64,000 nt of DNA, taken from JAMWDF01 sp964645405. GTDB taxonomy: Bacteria > Ratteibacteria > UBA8468 > B48-G9 > DSTR01. The notes beneath the pieces are model-generated. The model was given only the letters and a program-made list of their open reading frames with translations, had not been told where the DNA came from and ran no database searches. The translations under genes were made by a program, and so were the position numbers. Shown one piece after another: positions 8,972-17,815 of the stretch. The stretch is taken from contig CAZYCA010000028.1 in assembly GCA_964645405.1 (NCBI GenBank), positions 27,667 to 91,666 of the forward strand. Reading direction: 5' to 3'. Positions within the stretch are counted from its first letter, which is position 1, and every line of letters begins with the position of its first letter.

Positions 8972-10510
8972 ATGGATGAAAAATGGCAGAAAACAGTGGC
9001 ACTGGAGACAATCCCGGAAGGAAAACCCTTTCTCTTAAAGGCAGGAGGAAAAACCCTTTTGACTTTCCGGCAGAATACTCATGTTTCTGTGTTTAGCTGC
9101 CGCTGCCCTCATTACGGTTTGTCTCTGGAGAAAGCCCTGGTAATCAATCAGCACTTCTTTTGTCCCTGGCATCTGGCAAAATTTGATTTAAAGACCGGTC
9201 AGGTTCAGTCTCCACCGGCGCTCAGGGACCTGGAATCTTACCAGGTAAAGGTGGAAGAAGGCATAATTTTTGTACGGCCCAGGGTAAAATCAAAAAAGGC
9301 TGCCGCTTTTAAAGAAAAACCCTGTTTTGTCATTTTAGGGGCAGGTGCTGCGGGAACAGCTGCAGCGTTTGAACTTCGCCGGTGCGGTTTTGATGGTCGG
9401 ATTGTGCTGGTTTCAAAGGAAACAGAACTACCATATGACCGACCAAGTCTAACAAAGGAATATCTTACTGGAGTATGGACAGACCAGGATATAATTTTAA
9501 AATCAGCAAAAGATTACCAGGATGAAGGCATAGAGATTATTGGCGGCAGCAAAGTTGTAGAAATAAAAACAAGCGCAAAGAAAGTCATCCTGCAACAGGG
9601 GAAAGAACTTTCTTATGAAAAACTGCTTCTGGCTACTGGAGCCAGTCCAGGACGCTTACGGGTGAAAGGAACAGAACTTCCTGGTTTCTTTTACCTGCGT
9701 TCCAGGCAAGATGCACAGGCTATCCGCCAGTGGCTCCCGGGCTGTGAGAAGGCAGTTGTCATTGGCTCTGGTTTTCTTGGTCTGGAGGTGGCATCTTCCT
9801 TGAGGAAAAAGGGTCTAAAGGTAAGTGTGGTAACTCCTGACATTCTTCCTCTGAACCATATTCTGGGAAAAGAAGTCGGCGGTTTTTTTTACAGGTTACA
9901 CCAGGGTCAGGGAGTAATCTTTTATCTGGAAAACAGGGTTGTTTCTGTTTCAGGCAGGTCCAGGATAGAAGCTGTTACGCTTTCTGATGGTCAGAAAGTT
10001 GAAGCTGAACTGGTAATTGCAGGAGTTGGCATTCAGTTAGAGTTAGACTATGCCCGGAAGACAGAACTCTTTACAGACCAGGGAGTTATTGTAGATGAGA
10101 AGCAAACAACATCAGACCCTGATATTATGGCTGCTGGTGATATAGCTCTGGTGCCTTCTTCTGTCCCTGGCCAGAGGCTACGGATAGAACACTGGGCTGA
10201 AGCACAGCGTCAGGGACAGCAGGCTGCCAGGAGTATGCTGGGATTATCCTCCGGTGAAACAGGACTGCCTTTTTTCTGGACCAGGCAGTATAATACTACT
10301 TTCAGATATGTGGGTTTCACCGGGAACTTTGATACTGCGGTTATCCGGGGAAGGTTTGAGCAAAATGATTTTCTGGTGGGATACTTCTACCAGGGAAAAC
10401 TGGTAGGTTTTGGTGGCGTGGGCAGAACACAGGAACTTGTTTTACTTGGTGAATTGCTGCGGAAAAAGGTATCTATAGATAAAGAAGAATTTACTAAACT
10501 TGTTTCCTGA
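8972..10510 (+). CDS. Rieske [2Fe-2S] domain fused to FAD/NAD(P)-dependent ferredoxin-reductase-like oxidoreductase
   Basis: Residues about 1-105 form a Rieske domain with both cluster-binding motifs: SCRCPHYG (Cys-x-His) and FCPWHLAKF (Cys-x-x-His). A linker leads to a flavoprotein disulfide-reductase-like domain with the FAD motif VILGAGAAGTAAAFELRR, a second NAD(P)H-binding motif VVIGSGFLGLEVASSL and the FAD segment IMAAGDIALVP. This architecture matches AIF-like/rubredoxin-reductase-type proteins with an N-terminal Rieske domain. It should pass electrons from NAD(P)H through FAD to the 2Fe-2S centre and a partner. It directly follows a UroD-like gene and precedes trpE; a specific partner is not identified. 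Confidence 0.85.
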   Translation: MDEKWQKTVALETIPEGKPFLLKAGGKTLLTFRQNTHVSVFSCRCPHYGLSLEKALVINQHFFCPWHLAKFDLKTGQVQSPPALRDLESYQVKVEEGIIFVRPRVKSKKAAAFKEKPCFVILGAGAAGTAAAFELRRCGFDGRIVLVSKETELPYDRPSLTKEYLTGVWTDQDIILKSAKDYQDEGIEIIGGSKVVEIKTSAKKVILQQGKELSYEKLLLATGASPGRLRVKGTELPGFFYLRSRQDAQAIRQWLPGCEKAVVIGSGFLGLEVASSLRKKGLKVSVVTPDILPLNHILGKEVGGFFYRLHQGQGVIFYLENRVVSVSGRSRIEAVTLSDGQKVEAELVIAGVGIQLELDYARKTELFTDQGVIVDEKQTTSDPDIMAAGDIALVPSSVPGQRLRIEHWAEAQRQGQQAARSMLGLSSGETGLPFFWTRQYNTTFRYVGFTGNFDTAVIRGRFEQNDFLVGYFYQGKLVGFGGVGRTQELVLLGELLRKKVSIDKEEFTKLVS

Positions 10511-10520
10511 AGGAGGAGTT

Positions 10521-12002
10521 TTGATTATCTGGCCAGCACTGAAGGAGTTTAAAAAGTTAAGCAGGGATTACACGGTTATTCCAGTATGGAGTGAAGTCCT
10601 GGCTGACCTGGAAACCCCAGTTTCTGCTTTTCTGAAACTCAGACGTGGTTGTTACAGCTTCCTTCTGGAAAGCGTAGAACAGGAAGAACGGACAGGAAGA
10701 TACTCCTTTCTGGGGACAGAACCTTATCTGGTTGTCCTGGGCAAGAACAAAAAAGGTGAGGTTTTCCATTTTTCCTCAGGGACTGTAGAAAAATTTTCCG
10801 AAGAAAAACCGCTTGCTTATTTAGAGGAACTGATGCGTTCCTACCGGCAGGCAGAGAGCAGCCAGCTGCCAGGTTTCTCCGGGGGTATGGTCGGATATGT
10901 TTCTTATGACTTTGTTCGTCAGCTGGAGAAACTACCCCAGATTAAAGAAGATGATTTGAAAGCTCCGGATACCCTTTTTATGCTGGCAAAGGACCTGGTC
11001 ATCTTTGACCATTTTCGCAGAAAATTAATTCTTCTGTGTAACGGATTTGTTACCCGGGAAGATAATCCTGAGAAGGTTTACCAGTTATGTGTGAACCGGA
11101 TTGAGGAAATCCAGAAACGTCTTGCCAGGCCACTTTTTCTGGTGGAGCCAGCAGAAAATTACCGCTCAGGAGATTTTACCAGTAACCTTACTTGCCGGGA
11201 ATTTGAGCAGATGGTGCGGAAAGCCAAGAAGTATATCCGCGCAGGAGATATCATCCAGGTAGTTTTATCCCAGAGATGGAGCAAGAAACTTGATTTACCT
11301 GCCTTTAATGTTTACCGCTCATTGCGTTCGGTTAATCCTTCCCCTTACATGTTCTATCTGGAAGCCGGGGAGATAAAGCTAATCGGTTCTTCCCCGGAGA
11401 TTTTAGTGAAATTAGAAGGACAGAAAGCGGTAGTCAGACCCATTGCCGGCACCAGACCCAGAGGTAAGAATGAAAAACAGGAACTTTCACTGCAGCAGGA
11501 ACTTCTCCAGGATGAAAAAGAACGAGCTGAACATGTGATGCTGGTAGATTTAGGCCGTAATGACCTGGGTCGGGTTTGCCTGCCTGGTAGTGTGCAGGTA
11601 ACAGAACTGATGACTATTGAAAAGTATTCCCATGTTATGCATCTGGTTACCAATGTGCAAGGCCATCTGGCGCCCGGGAAAACTGCTTTTGACCTTTTAA
11701 GAGCCAGTTTCCCGGCAGGCACAGTTACCGGAGCTCCGAAAATTAGAGCCATGGAAATTATTGAAGAACTGGAACCGGTTCGTCGTGGACTTTACGCAGG
11801 TGCGGTGGGTTACTTTGGTTTCCGGAAAAACATGGATTTCTGTATCACCATCCGCACTTTTTTCGTGAAAAAAGATAAAATTTATTTGCAGGCTGGAGCA
11901 GGTATTGTGGCTGATTCAGTACCGGAGCGGGAATATGCCGAAACCAGAAACAAGGCGGCTGGCTTGATGACAGCCTATCGCCAGGCAGAGAAAATTCGGT
12001 AG
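10521..12002 (+). CDS. trpE: Anthranilate synthase component I
   Basis: TrpE converts chorismate with ammonia from TrpG to anthranilate, the first step of tryptophan synthesis. The chorismate-binding signature is clear: LVDLGRNDLGRV, PAGTVTGAPKIRAMEIIEELEP and AGAGIVADSVPEREY. The N-terminal LLESVEQEERTGRYSFLG contains the LLES element associated with tryptophan feedback binding, favouring TrpE over PabB. The start is taken as a TTG at 10521 because AAGGAGGAG sits 4 bases upstream, giving 493 residues; a longer TTG start at 10500 overlaps the previous gene. trpG follows after 19 bases. The other trp genes are absent from this window. Confidence 0.93.
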   Translation: MIIWPALKEFKKLSRDYTVIPVWSEVLADLETPVSAFLKLRRGCYSFLLESVEQEERTGRYSFLGTEPYLVVLGKNKKGEVFHFSSGTVEKFSEEKPLAYLEELMRSYRQAESSQLPGFSGGMVGYVSYDFVRQLEKLPQIKEDDLKAPDTLFMLAKDLVIFDHFRRKLILLCNGFVTREDNPEKVYQLCVNRIEEIQKRLARPLFLVEPAENYRSGDFTSNLTCREFEQMVRKAKKYIRAGDIIQVVLSQRWSKKLDLPAFNVYRSLRSVNPSPYMFYLEAGEIKLIGSSPEILVKLEGQKAVVRPIAGTRPRGKNEKQELSLQQELLQDEKERAEHVMLVDLGRNDLGRVCLPGSVQVTELMTIEKYSHVMHLVTNVQGHLAPGKTAFDLLRASFPAGTVTGAPKIRAMEIIEELEPVRRGLYAGAVGYFGFRKNMDFCITIRTFFVKKDKIYLQAGAGIVADSVPEREYAETRNKAAGLMTAYRQAEKIR

Positions 12003-12021
12003 CAGCTGTCAGGAGGTAACT

Positions 12022-12591
12022 ATGGTGGTAATGATTGATAACTACGATTCCTTTACCTATAACCTGGTTCAGTATCTTGGTGAACTGAAAGCAAAAATCT
12101 GTGTTTTCCGGAATGACCAGATTGGCCTGGAAGAAATAGAAAGGCTCAAACCCAGCCATATTGTGATTTCACCAGGACCGGGCAGACCAGAGAATGCCGG
12201 AATTTCCTGTGAGGTAGTCAGGGTCTTTGGCCAGCAAATACCTATCTTAGGAGTTTGTTTAGGCCATCAAGCTATTGGTTATGTTTTTGGAGGTAGAATT
12301 GTTGGTGCTAAACGTCTCATGCATGGCAAGACATCACTGATTCATCATTGTGGTAGCAGTCTCTATCAGGGTTTAATAAATCCCTTCCCGGCTACCCGTT
12401 ACCATTCCCTGGTGGTGGAAAAATCCACCCTTCCCCAGTGCCTGAAAATTGAAGCCTGGTCAGAAGATGGAGAAATTATGGGATTGCGGCACCAGAACTA
12501 TCCTGTCTTTGGAGTCCAGTTCCACCCGGAATCCATTCTCACTACCGAAGGCAAGAAACTTCTGGCCAATTTCCTTAAAATTGCGGGCTGA
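12022..12591 (+). CDS. trpG: Anthranilate synthase component II (glutamine amidotransferase)
   Basis: This 189-residue class I glutamine amidotransferase supplies ammonia to TrpE. The nucleophilic Cys is in LGVCLGHQAIG and the catalytic His-x-Glu in QFHPESIL. The N-terminus VVMIDNYDSFTYNLVQYLGE is characteristic of the TrpG/PabA family. An AGGAGGT ribosome-binding site precedes the ATG. The pairing with an LLES-containing TrpE supports TrpG, but such subunits often also serve PabB in folate synthesis, and a folP gene lies elsewhere in the window (26788). Confidence 0.93.
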   Translation: MVVMIDNYDSFTYNLVQYLGELKAKICVFRNDQIGLEEIERLKPSHIVISPGPGRPENAGISCEVVRVFGQQIPILGVCLGHQAIGYVFGGRIVGAKRLMHGKTSLIHHCGSSLYQGLINPFPATRYHSLVVEKSTLPQCLKIEAWSEDGEIMGLRHQNYPVFGVQFHPESILTTEGKKLLANFLKIAG

Positions 12592-12599
12592 CTGAAGTA

Positions 12600-13934
12600 T
12601 CATGGCCAGCGCAATTGACACTGCCACCTCAACATCAAAGAAGGGTCAGTACCGGCATGGAAACTACCAGGGACGAAATATTCTACCCAGAGATGGCCAT
12701 CAAGATTTTTGTTCAGTTTCCAGTTAAGAATACATTGAGGTAGATGTCCTCTTTCCTTGCCCGTGCCAAAGAAAACAGGATTATTGGGAATTTCATTAGC
12801 CCGCAGATAATTGTAAGCAAGGTCCAGTTTGACTTTTGGAGTCAATGCTAAAGAGAGATTGGCGCGATAAACCTGGGTATTGGTCCAGTAAGCGGGTTCG
12901 CCTCCTTCCACCGCGTAAGCAAAAAGATATAATTCGCTTATCCATGGCCAGCGCGAAAAGATAGGGTCCCAGTTTTCATTTTTGTCTGCGGTATTCGGGT
13001 CGTCCCCAGAAAGATAGGCAAAACCAACTTCCAGGGAGGGCTTCCACATTGTCTGAGGGAAAGACTTCGTCAGATAAGCATAACCTCCCAGGCCTTCCCG
13101 GTCTCTGCCTCCCTGGTACTCTCCAGTCTGACCGGCTAATTCTCCGCGGAGTTTCCAGGTATCCCAGGAAAAAACTGCTCTGGCGCCAAAGGTATGCAGC
13201 CCCAGAGTGGGTGTAAAAATCGCTCCCTTAGTGTAACTGCTTTCAGTCTTATAGATGTAGTATGGCTCCAGAGAAAAAATGCTGGCAGGCCTGGTCCTGG
13301 CATAGAGAACAATCGCCCTTTCATCAGAAGTATTCAACTGACGGCTGAGGTCGTTAATCACTGGCAGATAGATGTCTCTTCTCGGGTCAGAGATATAAAT
13401 CACATCAACTGAATTCTTCTCATCAATTCTCCAGGTGAGTCTGGCAGCATTAAAATAAGTCGTGCGGGAACCATCATAGGGGGTCCCATCCAGAAGAATG
13501 AATCCTTCGCCATGGGTAAAAAGAAAATCCTGCCTGCCCAGCCGTAAATCCAGTGGTAAGGAAAAGATATTTTTGACATCAAGATAGAGATTGTCAAAAA
13601 TACCCTCATTATCATTCACATATTTGCCTTTGCTGAGTGGACTGGTTGGTCCGGTAACCAGGTAAATATCCGGCTCGGTAGTGAGTTTCGCAAAAAGACT
13701 GATATTCTCGGTAAAGTTCCATCTTCCCCAGAGGCTGGCTTTAATACGGAAGTAGTTATCCACATTCTGAAAAAAAGCACTATTGCTTCTGAAGTCCCAG
13801 GCATTTTCAAAGTATTCCTGCCTGAGCCGTAACGAGGCTCCGCAGTCAAACTTCCTGACTTCTTCTGAATACGCCTGCCCGCAGCAGAGTGCTACCAAAA
13901 GCAAAAGACTGCCTACCCATCTTCTCCCTGCCAT
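12600..13934 (-). CDS. Outer-membrane beta-barrel, alginate-export (AlgE)-like
   Basis: This 444-residue protein opens with a signal peptide (RRWVGSLLLLVALCCGQAYS). It continues with alternating amphipathic strands typical of outer-membrane barrels: SLRLRQEYFENAWDF, LPLDLRLGRQDF, GEGFILLDGTPYDGSRTTYF. This order (RLR-E, GRQ-, LDG-P-DG-R) matches the alginate export domain family. It ends on an aromatic strand (LRWQCQLRWP). The start has a GGAGG site. The family spans many transporters of anionic or neutral organic molecules, so alginate is not implied. It lies downstream of the aryl-acid uptake and activation cassette on the same strand and could be its outer-membrane pore. Confidence 0.82.
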   Translation of the reverse strand: MAGRRWVGSLLLLVALCCGQAYSEEVRKFDCGASLRLRQEYFENAWDFRSNSAFFQNVDNYFRIKASLWGRWNFTENISLFAKLTTEPDIYLVTGPTSPLSKGKYVNDNEGIFDNLYLDVKNIFSLPLDLRLGRQDFLFTHGEGFILLDGTPYDGSRTTYFNAARLTWRIDEKNSVDVIYISDPRRDIYLPVINDLSRQLNTSDERAIVLYARTRPASIFSLEPYYIYKTESSYTKGAIFTPTLGLHTFGARAVFSWDTWKLRGELAGQTGEYQGGRDREGLGGYAYLTKSFPQTMWKPSLEVGFAYLSGDDPNTADKNENWDPIFSRWPWISELYLFAYAVEGGEPAYWTNTQVYRANLSLALTPKVKLDLAYNYLRANEIPNNPVFFGTGKERGHLPQCILNWKLNKNLDGHLWVEYFVPGSFHAGTDPSLMLRWQCQLRWP

Positions 13935-13965
13935 CTTTCCTCCTTGTTTTCCGGCCTTAACATTC

Positions 13966-14385
13966 TCACAATTCCTTTTCCTCTAACAGCCGGTATTTTT
14001 TCTTTTTCAGAATTTTCTCCACAGTTTTCACATCAGAAACTTTCAGTACCAACGCTGCTTTTTCTGCTTTTGTCATAAGGATACAGTACACATCTTCAAT
14101 GTTAATTTTCTCTTTTTCCAGAAGATGAGCAATTTCATGGAAAGCACCTACCCTGTCAGGAATTTCCACAATGATTACCTCCTGATAGGAAATCATACAC
14201 CCTGCTTCTTTTAAAGCCTGATAGGCTTTCTCATTATCATCAGTGATAATTTTAAATATTCCGTAGCTGCCACTATCAGCAATAGTAGAAGCGCGAAAGT
14301 TTAGCCCGGTTCTAGCGATTATCTCTGTGATACGGCTGATGCGGCCAGGTTTGTTTTCCAGAAAAATAGAAATCTGTCTGGCCAT
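13966..14385 (-). CDS. Tandem ACT-domain protein (paired with phenylacetate-CoA ligase)
   Basis: This 139-residue protein consists of two ACT domains and nothing else. The first begins RQISIFLENKPGRISRITEI and the second VEIPDRVGAFHEIAHLLEKE; both show the ligand-loop Gly of ACT folds. Such proteins occur beside phenylacetate-CoA ligases and probably sense an aromatic amino acid or aryl acid. Its ATG starts one base after the stop of the ligase gene, and the ribosome-binding AAAGGAG lies within the ligase coding end, so the pair is coupled. A paralogue is at 17350-17781 in the same arrangement. Confidence 0.85.
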   Translation of the reverse strand: MARQISIFLENKPGRISRITEIIARTGLNFRASTIADSGSYGIFKIITDDNEKAYQALKEAGCMISYQEVIIVEIPDRVGAFHEIAHLLEKEKINIEDVYCILMTKAEKAALVLKVSDVKTVEKILKKKKYRLLEEKEL

Positions 14386-14386
14386 C

Positions 14387-15697
14387 TCATAATCTCCTTT
14401 TATCTATGACCCTTTTTGCTTTTCCTGTGGAAGGAGGAATTGTTCCTGGTTCCACCAGTTCTACCCTGGGAGTAACAATGATAACACTTTTCAGCTGCTC
14501 TGATATTTTTTCCTGGATTTCCCTCAACTGATGCAAATCTCCGGTGAAGTATTCCCTTTTAATCTCTACCTGGACAGTAAGAGAATCCAGACCTTTCTCT
14601 CTTTGTAGGGTGATGAGAAAGTTAGAATCAACTTCCGGGATATCCATGAGAACTGTTTCAATCTGGGAAGGGAAGATGTTAACCCCCTTGACGATAAACA
14701 TGTCGTCAGAGCGACCTTTAATTCTTTCTATGCGACGGTGAATCCGACCACACTGGCACCTGCCCTTGACAAATCTGGTTAAATCTCTGGTCCGGTAACG
14801 GATGATGGGCATACCTTCCCGCTGTAAGGTTGTCAAAACAAGTTCTCCTTCTTTCCCTTCCGGTAACACCTGCCCGGTCTCCGGGTCAATTATTTCTGCT
14901 AAAAAGTGGTCCTCCCAGAGGTGCAGACCCTGCTGGCAGGGACACTCAAAAGCCACTCCTGGACCGTTCATTTCCGAAAGACCATAGCAGTTATAAACTG
15001 TCAGGTGTAAAAGTTTTTCCAGTTTTTTCCGGGTAGCTTCGGAATAAGGTTCCGCTCCCATAATTGCCAGACGCAGTTTTAAATCCTTGCCAGGAGAAAG
15101 CCCTATTTCCGCCATCACCTGTGCGAGATAAAGGCAATAACTGGGAGTAATATGAATTATCGTGGTGCCAATGTCCCTGAAGAATTCAATCTGTTTCTGG
15201 GTATTACCAGAGCCAGCCGGAACCACCAGCAAACCAATTTTTTCTGCACCATAGTGTAACCCCAGTCCTCCGGTAAAAAGACCGTAGGTCATCATGTTCT
15301 GGAAAACATCTCCAGGTCTGGCACCAACCATATAGAGACACCGGGCAATTAAATCAGCCCAGTTTTCAATATCTTTCCTGGTGTGAAAAACAAGAGTGGA
15401 TTTTCCGGTTGTTCCTGAAGAAGCGTGCAGACGCACAAGCTGGGTCAGAGGTACTGCCAGCATACCAAAAGGATAAGACTGCCTTAAATCTTCTTTCACT
15501 GTAAAAGGAAAACGTTGAATCTCTTCCAGGGAAGAAATCTTTGGAGTCAAACCTGCCTGGCTGAACTTTTGCTGATAGAAAGCTGAACGCCAGGCACACT
15601 CTAAAGTTTCCTGCAATTTCTCTAACTGCCAGCTGCGCAGTTTTTCCGGCGTAATTTTTTCCCGCTCCGGGTCCCAGAAACCATAAGCTGGCGCCAT
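14387..15697 (-). CDS. paaK: Phenylacetate-CoA ligase family adenylate-forming enzyme (copy 1)
   Basis: PaaK activates phenylacetate or a related aryl acid with ATP and CoA to the CoA thioester. The protein has 436 residues, as is usual. The P-loop-like LHASSGTTGKSTLV, the adenylation motifs YNCYGLSEMNGPGVAFEC and YRTRDLTRF, and the hinge/Lys segment IKGRSDDMFIVKGVNIFPSQIE are all present. A CxC-x-C-type CQCGRIH also appears, as in archaeal and bacterial PaaK. The ATG at 15697 overlaps the symporter stop; a TTG at 15703 is possible. The gene sits between an SSS symporter and an ACT protein, suggesting uptake followed by activation of one aryl acid. Confidence 0.9.
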   Translation of the reverse strand: MAPAYGFWDPEREKITPEKLRSWQLEKLQETLECAWRSAFYQQKFSQAGLTPKISSLEEIQRFPFTVKEDLRQSYPFGMLAVPLTQLVRLHASSGTTGKSTLVFHTRKDIENWADLIARCLYMVGARPGDVFQNMMTYGLFTGGLGLHYGAEKIGLLVVPAGSGNTQKQIEFFRDIGTTIIHITPSYCLYLAQVMAEIGLSPGKDLKLRLAIMGAEPYSEATRKKLEKLLHLTVYNCYGLSEMNGPGVAFECPCQQGLHLWEDHFLAEIIDPETGQVLPEGKEGELVLTTLQREGMPIIRYRTRDLTRFVKGRCQCGRIHRRIERIKGRSDDMFIVKGVNIFPSQIETVLMDIPEVDSNFLITLQREKGLDSLTVQVEIKREYFTGDLHQLREIQEKISEQLKSVIIVTPRVELVEPGTIPPSTGKAKRVIDKRRL

Positions 15698-15699
15698 CT

Positions 15700-17241
15700 T
15701 CAACCAAAAAGCTCTTTCAGTTTTTCTGCTCTTACCGGTTTAGTAACGAGACTACCAAGAAAATAGAAAAAACCACACCCAAGCAAAACAATGTACTCCA
15801 GAGTCCCCATACCAATTTTACCTTTAGCCGTGGCAATACCACCTAAAAGGGTAGCCAGAACACCGTAAATCATGCATAAAATAGCACCGGTAGCTGTAGC
15901 CCTTTTCCAGTAAAAGGAAATAGCGGTGCAGAAAATAAAAATACCACCCAGACCAATCGCAGCGTAGCCCATGAATATAGCCAGAAGTTCCGGTGGTTTC
16001 CGGAAAGCCCACCAGAAAGGAATGAGAATGAAAATACCTATGGCTACCCTGGTTAAAGCCAGCAGGTTTTTCTGGGGAATATCAGGATTCCAGATCTGGA
16101 TAAGGTCCCTGGTCAGGTTTCCAGCCATTACCATTACCATCCCGGACAGGGTGGACAACGCTGCCGCAAAAACTCCGGTGATGTAAAGCGTGGTAAGAAG
16201 CTTTCCACCTGTTGCCATAGCCAGGTAAGGAGCAGCCAGATCTCCCTTCCAGGGAGCAATAGCCAGTAACTGCTTTCCAAAAAGTGCCCGGCTGCACAGC
16301 CCGGTAATAGCATTCAAAAAAATCGGTGGACCGGCTACCAGGAAAACCATTAAGGTAATGATACTAAAATCCTGCCTGGTTAATTTTCTCATTCCGAGAA
16401 ACCGGGCTACATTGTGCGGAAAACCAACTGCCATGGTAAGAAAGATAAAAAAGGTGGAGACAACACCAGCAACGGTAGAGAATAACTGGGTGTTACCTAC
16501 AGGTGGTAAATCTGTTCTCACCAGGTTTAAAAGTTTAGGGTCCTGAAGAGCCAGTCTCGCATTCAAAGTGCCCGGTCCACCCACAAAAGCAAGTGCGTAA
16601 ATGCCCAGCACGAAACAGGCAAACCCAAGAAGCGCTCCCTGGATAGCCAGAGACCACTGGGTGCCAGTATAACCACCAACTATCATGTAGATAAAAACTA
16701 TCACTGCAGAAAGTATCAAGCAGGGTAAAGGATCCAGACCTGTTACGGCATACCAGCAGGTAGCACCTGCCTTGAACTGTCCCACCGCATAAAGCAGCAT
16801 GAAAAAAATCATCACCAGACCAGCCAGAGATTGTACAGCTTTACTGTCAAAGCGAATACCAAGGGCATCCGGTACAGTTCTGGCTCCAAATTTTAAAGAA
16901 TACCGTTGCATCACCCTGCCGGTCATGAAAAAACAGGGCACAATACCAAAGATGGTCCAGATACCAGCAAACCACATTCCAGCCCAGCCAACTGTGTAGG
17001 TGATACCCATCATTCCCAATGTTGCCCAGCCGCTTAACCAGGTGGCTCCCAGAGCCAGTCCTGTAATGACCGGTCCAATGTCCCGATGTCCTACTAAGAA
17101 ATGTTCAAAAGAATCTGACTTTTTCCGGCTTAAGAATCCCAGGATACTGCAAACAATCAACATCACAGCAATACCAAATCCTGCCCAGAGACTGAAATAA
17201 ACATCAGGTTTCGGAAGTCCGAGAATGGCCTCGTCAATCAT
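15700..17241 (-). CDS. Sodium:solute symporter (SSS family)
   Basis: This 513-residue protein has about 13 hydrophobic segments and the SSS signature region SFEHFLVGHRDIGPVITGLALGATWLSG near the N-terminus, including the conserved G-ATWLSGW stretch, followed by GFPHNVARFLGMR in the middle. It should couple Na+ entry to uptake of an organic substrate across the inner membrane. Its ATG overlaps the end of a 33-residue membrane protein that probably forms its small accessory subunit. It is followed immediately by a phenylacetate-CoA ligase gene, so the substrate is likely an aromatic or other monocarboxylic acid; this is inference from context. Confidence 0.9.
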   Translation of the reverse strand: MIDEAILGLPKPDVYFSLWAGFGIAVMLIVCSILGFLSRKKSDSFEHFLVGHRDIGPVITGLALGATWLSGWATLGMMGITYTVGWAGMWFAGIWTIFGIVPCFFMTGRVMQRYSLKFGARTVPDALGIRFDSKAVQSLAGLVMIFFMLLYAVGQFKAGATCWYAVTGLDPLPCLILSAVIVFIYMIVGGYTGTQWSLAIQGALLGFACFVLGIYALAFVGGPGTLNARLALQDPKLLNLVRTDLPPVGNTQLFSTVAGVVSTFFIFLTMAVGFPHNVARFLGMRKLTRQDFSIITLMVFLVAGPPIFLNAITGLCSRALFGKQLLAIAPWKGDLAAPYLAMATGGKLLTTLYITGVFAAALSTLSGMVMVMAGNLTRDLIQIWNPDIPQKNLLALTRVAIGIFILIPFWWAFRKPPELLAIFMGYAAIGLGGIFIFCTAISFYWKRATATGAILCMIYGVLATLLGGIATAKGKIGMGTLEYIVLLGCGFFYFLGSLVTKPVRAEKLKELFG

Positions 17242-17335
17242 TTTTCCACCCCTTTAGTGTTAAGCCCAGGCCAATAACCACTAAAGCGACACTGGCTACC
17301 ACCACAATCCACCAGGCTGTCCATCCGGCATTCAT
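17234..17335 (-). CDS. Small single-span membrane protein, probable symporter accessory subunit
   Basis: A 33-residue frame begins at an ATG at 17335 behind a very strong GGGGGAGGA site and ends with a TGA overlapping the symporter start. The sequence is MNAGWTAWWIVVVASVALVV followed by IGLGLTLKGWKND: a short Trp-rich lead, one transmembrane helix and a charged tail. Small proteins of this kind precede SSS symporters in many bacteria and are annotated as symporter small accessory proteins. The strong ribosome-binding site and translational coupling support real expression. Confidence 0.75.
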   Translation of the reverse strand: MNAGWTAWWIVVVASVALVVIGLGLTLKGWKND

Positions 17336-17349
17336 TCCTCCCCCTTATT

Positions 17350-17781
17350 TCAGAGATTTTTCAGTTCCTTTTCCGTAAGTATTTTTCTCTCATTGTAAGT
17401 GAGAATCCGCTCAGCCTTTTCCGGGTCCTCAACCCGAAGAACAACCAGGGCCTTATCACCTGATTTTTCTACAAAGGCATACATATATTCCACATTGATA
17501 ATGTTTTCTGCCAGAATTTGCAGCAGCTCAGCCAGGCCACCAGGTCGGTCTTCTACCTCTACCACAACAACCGGACTCTCACTAACAGATACCAACTCCT
17601 GCCTCAGGATTTCCAGAGCTCTTTCGGTATCATTGACAATGAGACGCAGAATTCCATAATCAGCTTTATCAGCAAGGGAAAGAGCCCGGATATTAATCCC
17701 GTTTTTTGCCAGAAGAGCAACAATCTCACTCAATCGTCCCAGTCTGTTTTCCAGAAAAATTGAAACCTGCCTGACTGCCAT
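17350..17781 (-). CDS. Tandem ACT-domain protein (second copy)
   Basis: This 143-residue protein carries two ACT domains, beginning VRQVSIFLENRLGRLSEIVA and VVEVEDRPGGLAELLQILAE. The start is placed at the ATG at 17781, behind GGGAGG, where homology with the copy at 13966-14385 begins; the frame is open 29 residues further upstream but that part lies over the end of the ligase gene. It follows phenylacetate-CoA ligase copy 2 and precedes the symporter pair. The likely role is ligand sensing or allosteric control of the ligase. Confidence 0.85.
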   Translation of the reverse strand: MAVRQVSIFLENRLGRLSEIVALLAKNGINIRALSLADKADYGILRLIVNDTERALEILRQELVSVSESPVVVVEVEDRPGGLAELLQILAENIINVEYMYAFVEKSGDKALVVLRVEDPEKAERILTYNERKILTEKELKNL

Positions 17782-17815
17782 AATACCTCCCTTCTTCCGC
17801 ACCTTTACAGAAAGG

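Noticed and set aside
10500..10520. Longer trpE start at TTG 10500
   Set aside because: It lies inside the preceding gene and the strong AAGGAGGAG points to the TTG at 10521.
10521..12591. trpE/trpG as pabB/pabA of folate synthesis
   Set aside because: The LLES element and the TrpE-type N-terminus favour anthranilate synthase, although TrpG may be shared and folP lies elsewhere in the window.
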